Assembly (NCBI GenBank): GCA_031539165.1 | Contig: JAVKLK010000016.1 | Coordinates: forward strand, 1 to 26,431 | Source: CAIVSN01 sp031539165 | Lineage (GTDB): Bacteria > Patescibacteriota > Gracilibacteria > BD1-5 > UBA2023 | Direction of reading: 5' to 3' | Length of the DNA: 26,431 nt | Part shown: positions 9,733-18,914 of the stretch, one piece after another | Layout: every line of letters starts with the position of its first letter | Position numbering within the stretch: the first letter of the stretch is position 1 | Translations under genes and position numbers: made by a program | Notes under the pieces: generated by a model | Seen by the model: the letters and a program-made list of their open reading frames with translations, nothing else | Database searches by the model: none | What the model was told of the DNA's origin: nothing

Positions 9733-9758
9733 CCCCGGCATTGCACCGGGGCGAAACT
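9733..9758 (-). terminator. Terminator of the 577-residue membrane protein gene
   Basis: The stem GCCCCGG / CCGGGGC with a 7-nt loop is followed on the minus strand by a run of T. It lies about 85 nt after the stop of the 577-residue gene and upstream of the HTH gene. Confidence 0.8.
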
Positions 9759-9840
9759 GATTGCTCAGACATCTCTCGAAAGAAAGGGATTCATTGAACG
9801 AAGAAGACAAGCCCCCTCGTTCAAGAACATTACATTTGCG

Positions 9841-11574
9841 TCATTTGCGAACTACCGATGCACGATTAAGGGCAGCAGATTCGCGAACAGAGTTTTTGAT
9901 TTGGAGGGAATCATTCGAGAACGATTCAATATCTACCAAACCACTTCCCGTCTCGGTATAGGTTACCGTGACAGAGTCACCCTGCTTCGTTACGGGAAGT
10001 GTAGCTCCCGTACTCGAAGTGCCGACAAACATATATCCCGATTTTTCGGAGAGAGTAAAGTGGAAGAACGTTTGGTTGCCACGAGTATCAGAACCAAAGC
10101 GAACAATCGAACCCGAGAAGGTTTCACGCTTCAGGGCAGGATCGGCCACGAGACCATTTCCTCGGGAAGCAAGGGCACTTCGATAGGAACGAAGCGCATC
10201 GGCAGGAGTTGCTCCAATGCCGACGATGTCATAGTTTTCCACTGACACCATTGCCACTGCTTTGACAAGCCCGGCCCCATCTTTGAGTGGGCCGATATAG
10301 GTTGGCTTGCCTGCAACGTTGTAGAGAATGAAGCTTGATGCATGATAGCGCTTTTCTTGAGTCGCGCCCTCAGCTGAACCCTGGGCAGCACCCTCAGTTG
10401 CTCCTGATACTTCGTAGTGCTTCACTGCCTTGGTACGGCTGTCGATGAGCATGAATCCCGTGGTAGAGTTATCCGACCCTTTTGAGGTCAGTCCACTGTA
10501 CCAATAGGCCTTGCCATCTTGACCAAAAACAAGACGAAGCTCTCTCCCCGAGGATTTAAGCACCTTGTCCTTCGCAAAGGCAGCGTTCCACCATCCTTGA
10601 ACGTACTCACCCCACCAGTCGATTTGCGCTTTCACGAAATCTTCCGGCTGGATGCGATCAATCCAAGAAGGAGCATTGGCAATTGTATACTCTTGGATTG
10701 CTCCAGAGTCCACATCCACCACTGCTACACCAACCGCTTCTTCACCAGAAAAACCGATTTTTCGCTCATATATGGTTGCCACATAGAATGGCTTCCCTGA
10801 GTCGTCGATTTCAAAGGTAAAGTCGGTAAGTCCGCGAGTTGCGAAGCCATTGAAATAGAGATGGCGCTCCAATTCCTTGGAGAAGTAGGCATTCGGTTGA
10901 TACCGAATATGTATCGGAGTATCCCCGATTTTTTGCACGAGTCGTACATCATCGGGATTAACAGCCGAAACCATCACGTATCCGGGAGTCCCCTCTTCGG
11001 AAAACGTCCACCAACGAGCAAAGCTCTTGTGCAAAAGCGGTGCAACCCAATAGAGCTCACCTCGCACCTGCTGGATATCCATGGCACCAAGCTCTACGCG
11101 AGAGCCCAGGCCCGGATCTTCACCGATACGTTTGCTTCCCAGCTTCAACGCCATGTTGTGATCCACAATGCGGACATGCCCAGGATCAACCGGAGCAATA
11201 TCTTGAGCGAACTGTGATGTTTCAACCGGTCCGAGCAGCGCTCGGTATCGATCAGAGCGCCCAATCTCAAATGAGGTAAGCGGAGCAACAACAAGCATGA
11301 TCAATAGTGGTATCACACACAGAGTAGCGCGAACCCTCAAATCAATCAGAAGTGGGTATCGTTTAGTTTTCGTAAAAGAATCCGAAAACTTGGTAAAAGA
11401 CAGGAGGGATATCACGGAAAGTATTCCCAAGAATAAAATCGTGAACCACGTCCCGTACCACCACATCCCAAGTGTTGGCATGAGCAAAAGAACGCCCAGA
11501 GCAGTGACTACCCCGGAAAATATCCAATTGAGAGCAAGCCACTTGGGCGAAGAAAAAACATTTGAGCGAGCCAT
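9841..11574 (-). CDS. Large membrane protein with extracytoplasmic domain, function unknown
   Basis: The protein has 577 residues. Three membrane helices are visible in the first 105 residues (about 12-32, 38-60, 83-103). They are followed by a large mixed alpha/beta region rich in Gly, Val and Tyr with recognisable blocks 'VDPGHVRIVDHNMALKLG', 'HIRYQPNAYFSKELERHLYF' and 'YVQGWWN', then a low-complexity Ala/Glu/Gly stretch (ATEGAAQGSAEGATQ) and a beta-rich C-terminal domain. I do not recognise the family. A good Shine-Dalgarno (AAAGGA, 8 nt before ATG 11574), a strong terminator and GC content above its neighbours are visible. None of its many Gly codons is UGA. It stands alone as a transcription unit between the ABC exporter and the HTH gene. 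Confidence 0.8.
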   Translation of the reverse strand: MARSNVFSSPKWLALNWIFSGVVTALGVLLLMPTLGMWWYGTWFTILFLGILSVISLLSFTKFSDSFTKTKRYPLLIDLRVRATLCVIPLLIMLVVAPLTSFEIGRSDRYRALLGPVETSQFAQDIAPVDPGHVRIVDHNMALKLGSKRIGEDPGLGSRVELGAMDIQQVRGELYWVAPLLHKSFARWWTFSEEGTPGYVMVSAVNPDDVRLVQKIGDTPIHIRYQPNAYFSKELERHLYFNGFATRGLTDFTFEIDDSGKPFYVATIYERKIGFSGEEAVGVAVVDVDSGAIQEYTIANAPSWIDRIQPEDFVKAQIDWWGEYVQGWWNAAFAKDKVLKSSGRELRLVFGQDGKAYWYSGLTSKGSDNSTTGFMLIDSRTKAVKHYEVSGATEGAAQGSAEGATQEKRYHASSFILYNVAGKPTYIGPLKDGAGLVKAVAMVSVENYDIVGIGATPADALRSYRSALASRGNGLVADPALKRETFSGSIVRFGSDTRGNQTFFHFTLSEKSGYMFVGTSSTGATLPVTKQGDSVTVTYTETGSGLVDIESFSNDSLQIKNSVRESAALNRASVVRK

Positions 11575-11680
11575 GATGGCATCCTTTCTTTGAGAGAGTT
11601 AATGAACAAAATCTCATCGTCGCCAATAGATTGTTACCCCAAAAGGCAGCAACTCTTGACGTACGACAGAGAGTATTTTT

Positions 11681-11707
11681 ACTATACCTTTAAAATAAGG
11701 ATGTCAA
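11681..11707 (-). promoter_or_regulatory. Promoter of the 577-residue membrane protein gene
   Basis: A perfect -35 box TTGACA (11702-11707) and TATAGT (11681-11686) lie on the minus strand with a short 15-nt spacer. They overlap the 3' end of the ABC exporter gene. The transcript would have a leader of about 100 nt before the Shine-Dalgarno. Confidence 0.5.
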
Positions 11708-13366
11708 CTGAGATTCGTCAACTCTTTGAAGCGTTCATCTTTTTAGCTCATACACTCTATCAACCTTGCGAAGAATTCACTTTTTGTGAGTTACAAATAT
11801 ACAAGTCTTTCCTTGAGTAGATGAAATAATTTGATTCAAAATTTCTTCTTCTGTTTCATCATCAAGGTTTGCTGTTACCTCATCAAAGATATATATATCT
11901 TTTTTTCGCAAGAGGGCTCGAGCAATACCAAGTCTTTGCTTCTCGCCTCAAGAAAGTTTTAACCCATTTGATCCAACAATAACATCCAGCAAAGAGGTCT
12001 CTCAAGATCTATCACGAATATCAGACAGGCCTACTGCTTGAAGCATCCGAATCATCTCAGCATCATCAAATACTTCACCGAGAGAAAGATTATCTCTAAG
12101 GGAAGCATTGAGCAATTGCACGGACTGTGCAACATAAGAGTATTCCAAAGCTTGTGGATGCGAAGGTTTTCCATTTATAAGAATATCTCCCGTATATCAA
12201 TCTATAAGTCCAAGAATGATGGATAAAAGCGTGGTTTTACCTTGTCCACTTCTTCCCAGAAGAGCTATTTTCTCACCCGCCTGTATTTTTAAGTCAATAG
12301 CATAAATAACATCTTTCTTCCCCGAGTATCGAAATGAGATATTTTTCAAGCTTATTTCTCAGAAATGGGTCGTCTGTTTTTGCTCAGAAAGAACCCTAGA
12401 ATCAGGAAGTGTAAATATAGAGAAAAATTTCTCAGCCTTAATATAGTTATCTTGGAAATTACGATAAAGAAATACACTATCCCAAAGCGCGAATCGAATG
12501 GTGTTAAAAATATAAAAAACGAGTACAAACACACCTATAGTAAAATCTCACAGAGTAATCCGATAAAGAGTATACATTAAGACAAGACAAAGACTTAGGA
12601 ATAGAATGATGAATTGTCTAAAATTTACAAAATGATGTTTTGATTCTATGGCCATTTCAAAAGTAAAAATCTTTTCAAGAGATTTGCGGAAATCTGATAA
12701 AAATAATTTTTGTACTCAGAAAACCTTTAAGTCACGGATATTTGAAAGATACTCGAGTGTATCTCAAGAAAATACATTTCTCTTCGAATTAAGCTCTCTC
12801 GAATGCGGAATGAGCTTTCGAATTTCCCACAGGGAATATACCGCAAATAGGGGTATAAATATACCTATAAGAAAAAGAAAGAGATATACATCAATAGTAC
12901 AAATAACCGCAAGCCCAAAAGTAATCATGAGTATATTTTGCATGATATGCCCAAGGGCTTTATCTATAATTTCTCAAATAGCATTTGATCCAGCGGAAAT
13001 TATTTCATGCAACTCACCTTCCTTATGTTCAATAAGTTTAGAAAATCTCACCGTACTGAGTTTTTCAATTCCAGCCATAAAACAACTCCCTCGCACAAGT
13101 CATCAAATTTTGTGAGATAGATAGTATGTGAGCGCTCAAAAGATTTGATTGACTGTGTAAATTCAAAAAAGACAGATTACTAAAATGCCCATCTGTAGGA
13201 ATGTCTCTCATTCTTTACCTATGGAATCCAATATATGCTTTTGAATTATTCAACTCCCTATATCGGAAATCGCAGATATAGCAGCTATAAATACAGTTCC
13301 TAAAATAAGGAATCTATAGGGGTTATAAAATCACTTGAATGAAATATTCCTTGGTTGATTCTTCAT
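11690..13366 (-). CDS. ABC exporter (fused membrane and ATPase domains), UGA-rich
   Basis: Reading 17 UGA codons as Gly gives one 558-residue protein from ATG 13366 to TAA 11690. The first 320 residues or so hold about six membrane helices (e.g. FLILGTVFIAAISAISDIG, 'QNILMITFGLAVICTIDVYLF' in part). The ATPase domain has Walker A GRSGQGKTT (about 368-377), Q-loop 'VAQSVQLL', signature LSGGEKQRLGIARAL whose first Gly (residue 473) is UGA, Walker B 'DIYIFDEVTANLD' and H-loop 'VTHKK'. It is a homodimeric exporter of lipid, peptide or drug type; the substrate cannot be told. The gene is much richer in A+T than its neighbours and uses UGA for about 40% of its glycines. It follows gyrB by 62 nt on the same strand with no terminator seen. 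Confidence 0.88.
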
Positions 13367-13428
13367 AACTATGGGCTTGGTTAACTTCCATTATCCAAAG
13401 ATGCCGAGTTTACGGAAAAACCCAGAAA

Positions 13429-15348
13429 TTATATATCCAAATTCGCCACATGCTTCGCTCGGCTCTGGATGAATCGGCGACGAGGTGGAACATCTTCTCC
13501 CATGAGCGTTCGGAATACTTGATCCGCAATTTCCGCATCCTGTATTCCTACTCGGAACATCTTTCGGCGGCCTGGATCCATGGTCGTTTCCCAGAGCTGC
13601 TCTGGATTCATCTCTCCGAGACCCTTATACCGTTGAACTCCTTCGGTTGTGATACCGTATTCCGCAAGGAATCGAGTCTTCTCCGCCTCAGAGTACACAT
13701 ACCAAGTATCCTTTCCTTTCGTGAGTTTATACAAAGGGGGATTCGCAATATACACATGTCCTCCCACGATAAGTGGAGTGAGGTAGCGGTACAAGAAAGT
13801 GAGGAGGAGTGTTCGGATATGCGCTCCGTCTACGTCCGCGTCGGTCATTATAACAAGGCGATGGTATCGAAGTTTTGCTATATCAAACGTATCTCCGATG
13901 GAAGTACCGAGAGCGATAATCAAGTTTTTGATTTCCTGATTTGCAAAAATTTTGTCCAGACGAGCCTGCTCCGTATTGAGAATCTTTCCTCGAAGCGGAA
14001 GAATAGCCTGAAACTCACGATTTCGTCCCTGCTTCGCAGATCCTCCCGCAGAGTCTCCCTCTACAATATAGAGTTCTGACTTTGCTGGGTCTTTGCTCGA
14101 ACAATCGGCAAGCTTTCCTGGAAGAGTCATCCCCTCAAGTGCCCCCTTTCGAATGATGGTATCTCTTGCTGAACGAGCGGCAGCTCGGGCTCGAGCCGCA
14201 AGAAGACATTTCTCGAAAACTGCTTTTGCTGAACGAGGATTCTCCTCAAGCCACTCAGAAAGCCGCTCCCCAAAACTTCGGTCAACAATTCCTTTGATTT
14301 CTGGATTTACGAGCTTTTCTTTGGTCTGAGAGCTAAATCGAGGCTCAGGGACCTTCACAGATATAACCGCAATAAGTCCTTCAAGCATGTCTTCAGAAGC
14401 GAGATTTTCATCTTTTTCCTTGAGATACTCCTGAGCTCGTCCGTACTTATTGATAGTTCGAGTAAGCGCTGTTTGAAATCCTGCCACATGCGTTCCACCG
14501 TCCGTATTGATTACATTGTTAGTAAAGGCAATCACCTTGGTACTGTAATCATCTTTACGATATTGTAGAGCAATCTCAATAGAAGCTCCATCAAGTTCTT
14601 TGTCCAAGTAGAATATCTCATCTCCGATAAGCTCTGAACCTTTGGCAATATGGGAAATGTACGATTTCACCCCTCCTTCAAAGAAGAATCGATACTTTGC
14701 TCCAGTTCGTTCGTCTTGAATCGTAATAGTGATTCCTTTTGTGAGGTATGCCTGCTGACGCATGCGATTCACAATAGTCTGATAGTCAAATACGGTAACA
14801 CTGAAGATAGTGGCATCCGGCCAGAAACGAACAATAGTTCCGTGTCCGCCAGTCTTCTCTCCTGTTTCTGCAACTTGCCCATCTGGTACTCCACGCTGAT
14901 AGGACTGTCGGTATACTTTCCCATTCTTATGAACCAGTACCTCCATCGTATCAGAGAGCGCATTTACTACTGAAGCTCCTACTCCATGCAATCCTCCAGA
15001 AACTTTATATCCACTTGATTCACCTCCAAATTTTCCTCCTGCATGAAGGACGGTCATAACCGTTTCTAGAGCAGATTTTCCTGTTTTTGGATGGATATCC
15101 ACCGGGATTCCTCGTCCATCGTCAGAAACGGAAGCAGAGTTATCCGCATGAAGCGTGACGGTAATGTTCCGAGCATGCCCTGCCATTGCCTCGTCTATGG
15201 AGTTATCGACGATTTCCCATACCAAATGATGCAATCCTTGTTCATTGGTTTCTCCAATGTACATTCCGGGGCGCTTTCGAACGGGTTCAAGTCCTTCGAG
15301 AACTTGGATACTACTCGAATCGTAGTCTTTATTGTCAGGTGCTGTCAT
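13429..15348 (-). CDS. gyrB: DNA gyrase subunit B
   Basis: The protein has 639 residues, a normal short-form GyrB length, with no UGA codon among more than 50 Gly. It shows the GHKL ATPase motifs 'EIVDNSIDEAMAG' (catalytic Glu and Asn), 'DDGRGIPV' and 'GGLHGVGASVVNALS', then the transducer region with 'QTKEKLVNPE', and the TOPRIM motifs 'EGDSAGGSA' and 'TDADVDGAHIRTLLL', ending with the C-terminal 'RRRFIQ'. With GyrA (not in the window) it introduces negative supercoils using ATP. ATG 15348 is about 25 nt downstream of a probable TATACT promoter. ParE is an alternative, but the overall pattern favours GyrB. Confidence 0.96.
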   Translation of the reverse strand: MTAPDNKDYDSSSIQVLEGLEPVRKRPGMYIGETNEQGLHHLVWEIVDNSIDEAMAGHARNITVTLHADNSASVSDDGRGIPVDIHPKTGKSALETVMTVLHAGGKFGGESSGYKVSGGLHGVGASVVNALSDTMEVLVHKNGKVYRQSYQRGVPDGQVAETGEKTGGHGTIVRFWPDATIFSVTVFDYQTIVNRMRQQAYLTKGITITIQDERTGAKYRFFFEGGVKSYISHIAKGSELIGDEIFYLDKELDGASIEIALQYRKDDYSTKVIAFTNNVINTDGGTHVAGFQTALTRTINKYGRAQEYLKEKDENLASEDMLEGLIAVISVKVPEPRFSSQTKEKLVNPEIKGIVDRSFGERLSEWLEENPRSAKAVFEKCLLAARARAAARSARDTIIRKGALEGMTLPGKLADCSSKDPAKSELYIVEGDSAGGSAKQGRNREFQAILPLRGKILNTEQARLDKIFANQEIKNLIIALGTSIGDTFDIAKLRYHRLVIMTDADVDGAHIRTLLLTFLYRYLTPLIVGGHVYIANPPLYKLTKGKDTWYVYSEAEKTRFLAEYGITTEGVQRYKGLGEMNPEQLWETTMDPGRRKMFRVGIQDAEIADQVFRTLMGEDVPPRRRFIQSRAKHVANLDI

Positions 15349-15374
15349 GAAAAAACTCTAAAATGTTCCCGTGA

Positions 15375-15401
15375 AGTATATGCAAAAGCCAAGGAATGCA
15401 A
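15375..15401 (-). promoter_or_regulatory. gyrB promoter
   Basis: TTGCAT (15396-15401), a 15-nt spacer and TATACT (15375-15380) lie on the minus strand, placing the start site about 20 nt before ATG 15348. There is no clear Shine-Dalgarno. Confidence 0.45.
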
Positions 15402-15439
15402 GGCGCAGAGGGGAAAAAGTCGAGAAACATAAAACCCAT

Positions 15440-15467
15440 TTGAATTTTACAAAAAATATGCTGAAAT
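15440..15467 (+). promoter_or_regulatory. Candidate leaderless promoter of the 15474 gene
   Basis: TTGAAT (15440-15445), a 16-nt spacer and TGAAAT (15462-15467) are followed by 6 nt and ATG 15474. The -10 matches only four of six consensus bases, so this is tentative. Confidence 0.35.
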
Positions 15468-15473
15468 CACCCC

Positions 15474-15965
15474 ATGAGTACCAACTTTGTACTGAGCAAA
15501 ACATTTGAGCCCAAACAGAAAAGAGAACGTTCGAGTTTGGATATTTTCGTAGCGCACCCCAATTTCTGGTGAGAGCTTCCATTTCAGTACACAAAACAGA
15601 TTCACGTTGCTGGTATCATTCGCTCAGGAGGAGTAGCGAAGCTTCAAGTCCCCTGATATACGGATTTCTTCATCAAGGCTGTCGAGTATGGGAATTCCAA
15701 AAACGGTACTTGGCTCCTCTGTAGAATTTTAGCCAATACCCGACAAGGGCAATGAACATGCGGTGCCTATCTTGTAGAACCTGACGAAATACAAGCAGGG
15801 AAAATCACTCTCCTACGAAATAGTGACCGTCATCCGATACGCAATTTTGTGGTGCACTACGGACCAGACGCCAAAACAGAGCCCTCAAAAAATACCCGGA
15901 ACCTCAGCTCCTACCTCACTCAAGAAATTCCGTCGCTCGCAATTCTGGACAAGAAGATTTTCTAG
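15474..15965 (+). CDS. Small protein of unknown function upstream of the M29 peptidase
   Basis: Three UGA codons (15570, 15654, 15753) break this frame under the standard code; read as Gly they give 163 residues ending at TAG 15963. The sequence is soluble, without signal peptide or membrane helix. It has a beta-rich central part (IHVAGIIRSGGVAKLQV, 'DFFIKAVEYG', 'GTWLLCRILANTRQGQG', 'GAYLVEPDEI') that could be a small beta-barrel or OB-like fold. I do not recognise the family. It is followed after 14 nt by the peptidase gene, suggesting an operon. Confidence 0.7.
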
Positions 15966-15979
15966 ATACAATCCGAGGT

Positions 15980-17038
15980 ATGCAGATTCAAGAACTTCGC
16001 TGCCTCGATTCACTCAAGCAGCACCTCGCCACACTCTATCGATGTAATATCGGTGTAATATCCGGGAAAGTTGCCGTCGTATACGATGAAGAAAGCACGC
16101 TTTCGCGACTTCTTACAGAGTGATATCGCCAAGCCCTTCCACCTGAGACGCAGTGGTATCACTTTGGAAGCCCCGAAAGAATTGCGGATCATTCCATTGG
16201 AAGCATAGAGCTAAAACAAGCACTCCTTGAGCTTCCCCCTGATTCTCTCGTCATACTGATTCAATCCACAAATTTCCGAATTACCGACTTCCGAATTCGG
16301 CTTGAGTTGTTTCAGCATAATATCCATTGTGTTGAGCACAATCATTTGGGATACATTGCCGATGAACAGGTTCCAAACTATGTGGATGCGCTCACCTATC
16401 ATACTCCGGAATATGTCGAGGCGACCGACCTGCTCAATCGTCTCTCTGGGTCAGCTTCAAAGACGGAAATTCATTCTGGAACAGGAGAAGTACTCACATT
16501 TGGGAAGCTGGAAATCTTCCGAGGCAATACTGGTTCCTACCCAAATGGAAGTATAAAAGGAGGTACATTCCCCATAGGAGAGGCCTTTAGCGAAGCATGT
16601 GACCTCTCTGATGTACAGGGGGAGATTCGAGTATTCTGATATCCCGACGATCGATTCCAAGTAGTATTTTGCGAGCCATTTACGGCACGGATTGAATCCG
16701 GCATTCTCTTGGATGATCCAAAGCATCCAGAAGATTTCAGAATACTCATGCAACGAATTCGTGATGCAGAGGGGGGAATTGCTCTCGTTCGAGAACTTGG
16801 AATTGGATACAATCCCCATGTTGGGAGACACGCTATTCTGGGGGATGTGAATGCGTATGAGCGACAACTTGGAGTGCACCTTTCCATAGGAAAAAAGCAT
16901 GGTATTTTTGGGAAAAAACTCCCAAAAACCGATATACAAAAGTACCATATCGATATTTTTCTTGAAGTACGCTCGCTCCACCTCGACGAGGCAGTCGTCG
17001 CGTTCGACTCCAAAAAAATTCTCGTTCAAACCTCCTAG
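15980..17038 (+). CDS. Aminopeptidase of the M29 (AmpS/aminopeptidase T) type
   Basis: The protein has 352 residues, with UGA-Gly at 16121 and 16637. The C-terminal half follows the M29 layout: 'GGTFPIGEAF' (Glu201), 'GGIALVRELGIGYNP' (Glu272), 'GVHLSIGKKH' (His300) and 'YHIDIFLE' (His323, Asp325), matching the order of the two Glu, two His and one Asp metal ligands of AmpS-type enzymes. These are cytoplasmic metallo-aminopeptidases that remove N-terminal residues from peptides. The Tyr usually seen a few residues after the first His is replaced by His307, and the N-terminal part is shorter than in AmpS (about 410 residues). Its TAG shares the CTAG at 17035-17038 with the ABC-F stop on the opposite strand. 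Confidence 0.75.
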
Positions 17039-18732
17039 TCCCAGGTGCGAGCAAATTTTGCTTTAATCCGCTTCGCTTCATTTTTCCCGAGTTTTTCTTG
17101 GAGGACTATATCCAGTTCTCCATCCTCCTGCCAGAGAGACATATCAAAATCAAGTCCTCGTTCTACTTTGAGCTTGTAGTCATTATAATTTCCATAGGAA
17201 AGAGCCACTTCACCGTTGTCAATAATCCAGAGATGGGTTGCAAGACGATTCACAAAATATCGATCATGCGATATGAATAAAATAGTCCCCTTGTATCCTC
17301 TAAGTGAATACTCAAGTGCTTCGCGAGAGTCATAGTCAAGGTGATTGGTTGGTTCATCCAGTACCAAAAGGTTTGCGCGAGTTTGTCCAAGAATAGCGAA
17401 TAGTATCTTGCTTACCTCCCCACCAGAAAATGCTCGCATCGGAGTATCAAGGTCATGATAATCAAATCCATAATGACCCAAGAGTGCGGCGAGTCGCTCC
17501 CGAGGAGTTTCATGAACGAGTCGTTCATAGTTTGCATACAGGGTTGTTTCAAAGTCAATCTCGTCATGCATCTGAGAGTAATAGGCAATTTCAACTCATT
17601 TTCCCTGATTGATACGACCTTCGAGTTGGGGAATTTTCCCAAGAATCGTTTTGAGAAGCGTGGACTTCCCTGCTCCATTTGGACCGACGATTCCAATACG
17701 GTTTCCTTGCGATAGAGTGAGCTCCGAAATATAGAAAAGTGGATCCTCTCGCCCGATAAACACCTCTTTCAAAAACAGGACTCGTTCTGAGGAGGCTTCT
17801 GATTCATTCCAGAGAAATTTTGGTTTGAAATCTTCCGTCGGTTTCTCGACAAGAACCGTTCGTTCCAGCGCTTTTTCTCGACTTTTAGCAAATCCAGCAC
17901 GTGAGCCAGCCCGAAAGCGATTGATGAGTTCTTTCTCGGATTTCAGATGCTCCTGCTGCTCTTCGTAGAGTTTTGCCTCTCGAGTGAGTTCTTTGGACCT
18001 AGTACGAGAATACTCTGTATAGTTGCCATGATACACTCGCACGTGTTTGTTGCGAACTTCATAGGTGAGAGAGGTGGTGCGATCTAAGAATTCTCGATCA
18101 TGGGAAATAATCATATATCCCCCCTTCCATGTTTCATTGAGGTATTTTTCAAGCCATTCCACCGATTCAAGGTCGATGAAATTTGTTGGCTCATCCAAGA
18201 AAAGAAAGTCCGGTCTTTCAAGCAGTACCTTGGCAAGAGCTATCTTGGTTCGTTGTCATCCAGAAACCTCCTTGACTGAACGATCGAGAAGATCAAAAAT
18301 ACCAAGTCCTCGGGCAACCCGATCTATCTCTCGATCAAAGTCATATCCCCCTAACATGGTAAAGCGCTCCAAAAGCTCCGTATATCGCTCAATTCCCCCT
18401 TCGTCATCCATATGCTCTTCTGCGTTTTGAAGTTCCTGTTCCAGCGCAAGAATCTCCCCAAAAGCCAGCCTCAAATCCTCTCGCACCAAACGATCTTCTC
18501 TATCGAAGTGAATTTGAGAGAGATACCCCAGTACCATCCCTCCAGTATTCAAGATAGAAATTTCCTGTCCAGAAATTTCCCCGGTAATAATTTTCATCAA
18601 GGTCGTCTTCCCTGCCCCATTTGGACCGACGATTCCTATTCTGTCTTCCGCATTCACGACAAATGTCGTTTCTTCCAGAAGAAGAACGCTATCAATTTCG
18701 TATCGGGGAATATGGACAGAAAGATGCTTCAT
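17035..18732 (-). CDS. ABC-F family ATPase (ribosome-associated type)
   Basis: The protein has 565 residues, with UGA-Gly at residue 159 (18256-18258, second Gly of the first signature VSGGQRTK) and residue 379 (17596-17598). It has two ABC domains and no membrane helices: Walker A 'GPNGAGKTT' (36-43), Walker B 'FLFLDEPTNFIDLES', H-loop 'IISHDREFLD', a charged inter-domain helical linker (about 230-290), then 'GPNGAGKSTLLK', 'FSGGEVSK', 'LLVLDEPTNHLD' and 'FISHDRYFVN'. This is the EttA/Uup/YdiF class that binds the ribosomal E site and modulates translation. The C-terminal extension is short and not the long coiled coil of Uup. The gene has a -10-like TACAAT 7 nt before its ATG. Confidence 0.92.
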
Positions 18733-18739
18733 GGCGGGG

Positions 18740-18767
18740 ATTGTATGAGAGAATGGGAAGTTTACAA
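18740..18767 (-). promoter_or_regulatory. Leaderless-type promoter of the ABC-F gene
   Basis: TTGTAA (18762-18767), a 16-nt spacer and TACAAT (18740-18745) on the minus strand are followed by 7 nt and ATG 18732. No Shine-Dalgarno is present. Confidence 0.55.
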
Positions 18768-18812
18768 ACGAAGAATCTTTCTAAAAGTTACCTTCTCTCA
18801 ATAGAGTCAGTT

Positions 18813-18823
18813 ATTGACATTTA
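18813..18823 (+). repeat. 11-bp direct repeat, left copy
   Basis: ATTGACATTTA occurs here and again at 19995-20005 in the same orientation, flanking the GC-rich gene and its terminator. Each copy contains the TTGACA -35 box of a promoter. Confidence 0.7.
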
Positions 18824-18841
18824 ATTTAAACTAATTAATGT
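18814..18841 (+). promoter_or_regulatory. Promoter of the GC-rich gene
   Basis: A perfect TTGACA (18814-18819), a 16-nt A/T-rich spacer and TAATGT (18836-18841). The leader of about 65 nt contains an AACCG-T-CGGTT inverted repeat (18859-18869) that could be an operator or small hairpin. Confidence 0.6.
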
Positions 18842-18914
18842 AACTATTGAACACACGGAACCGTCGGTTATCGTGGGCGTTCTAAAAACCAATATCCAAG
18901 AAAGGAGTCTTGTG

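Noticed and set aside
9676..10245. Open frame of 189 codons antisense to the 577-residue gene
   Set aside because: Arg/Gly/Thr-rich shadow of a GC-richer gene; no Shine-Dalgarno or promoter, and it crosses the terminator hairpin.
12221..13115. Short plus-strand frames antisense to the ABC exporter
   Set aside because: They arise because the exporter has many TGA codons on the other strand; none has a recognisable domain.
18859..18869. AACCG-T-CGGTT as a defined operator
   Set aside because: A five-base palindrome in the leader is too short to claim a regulator site; kept only as a remark on the promoter.
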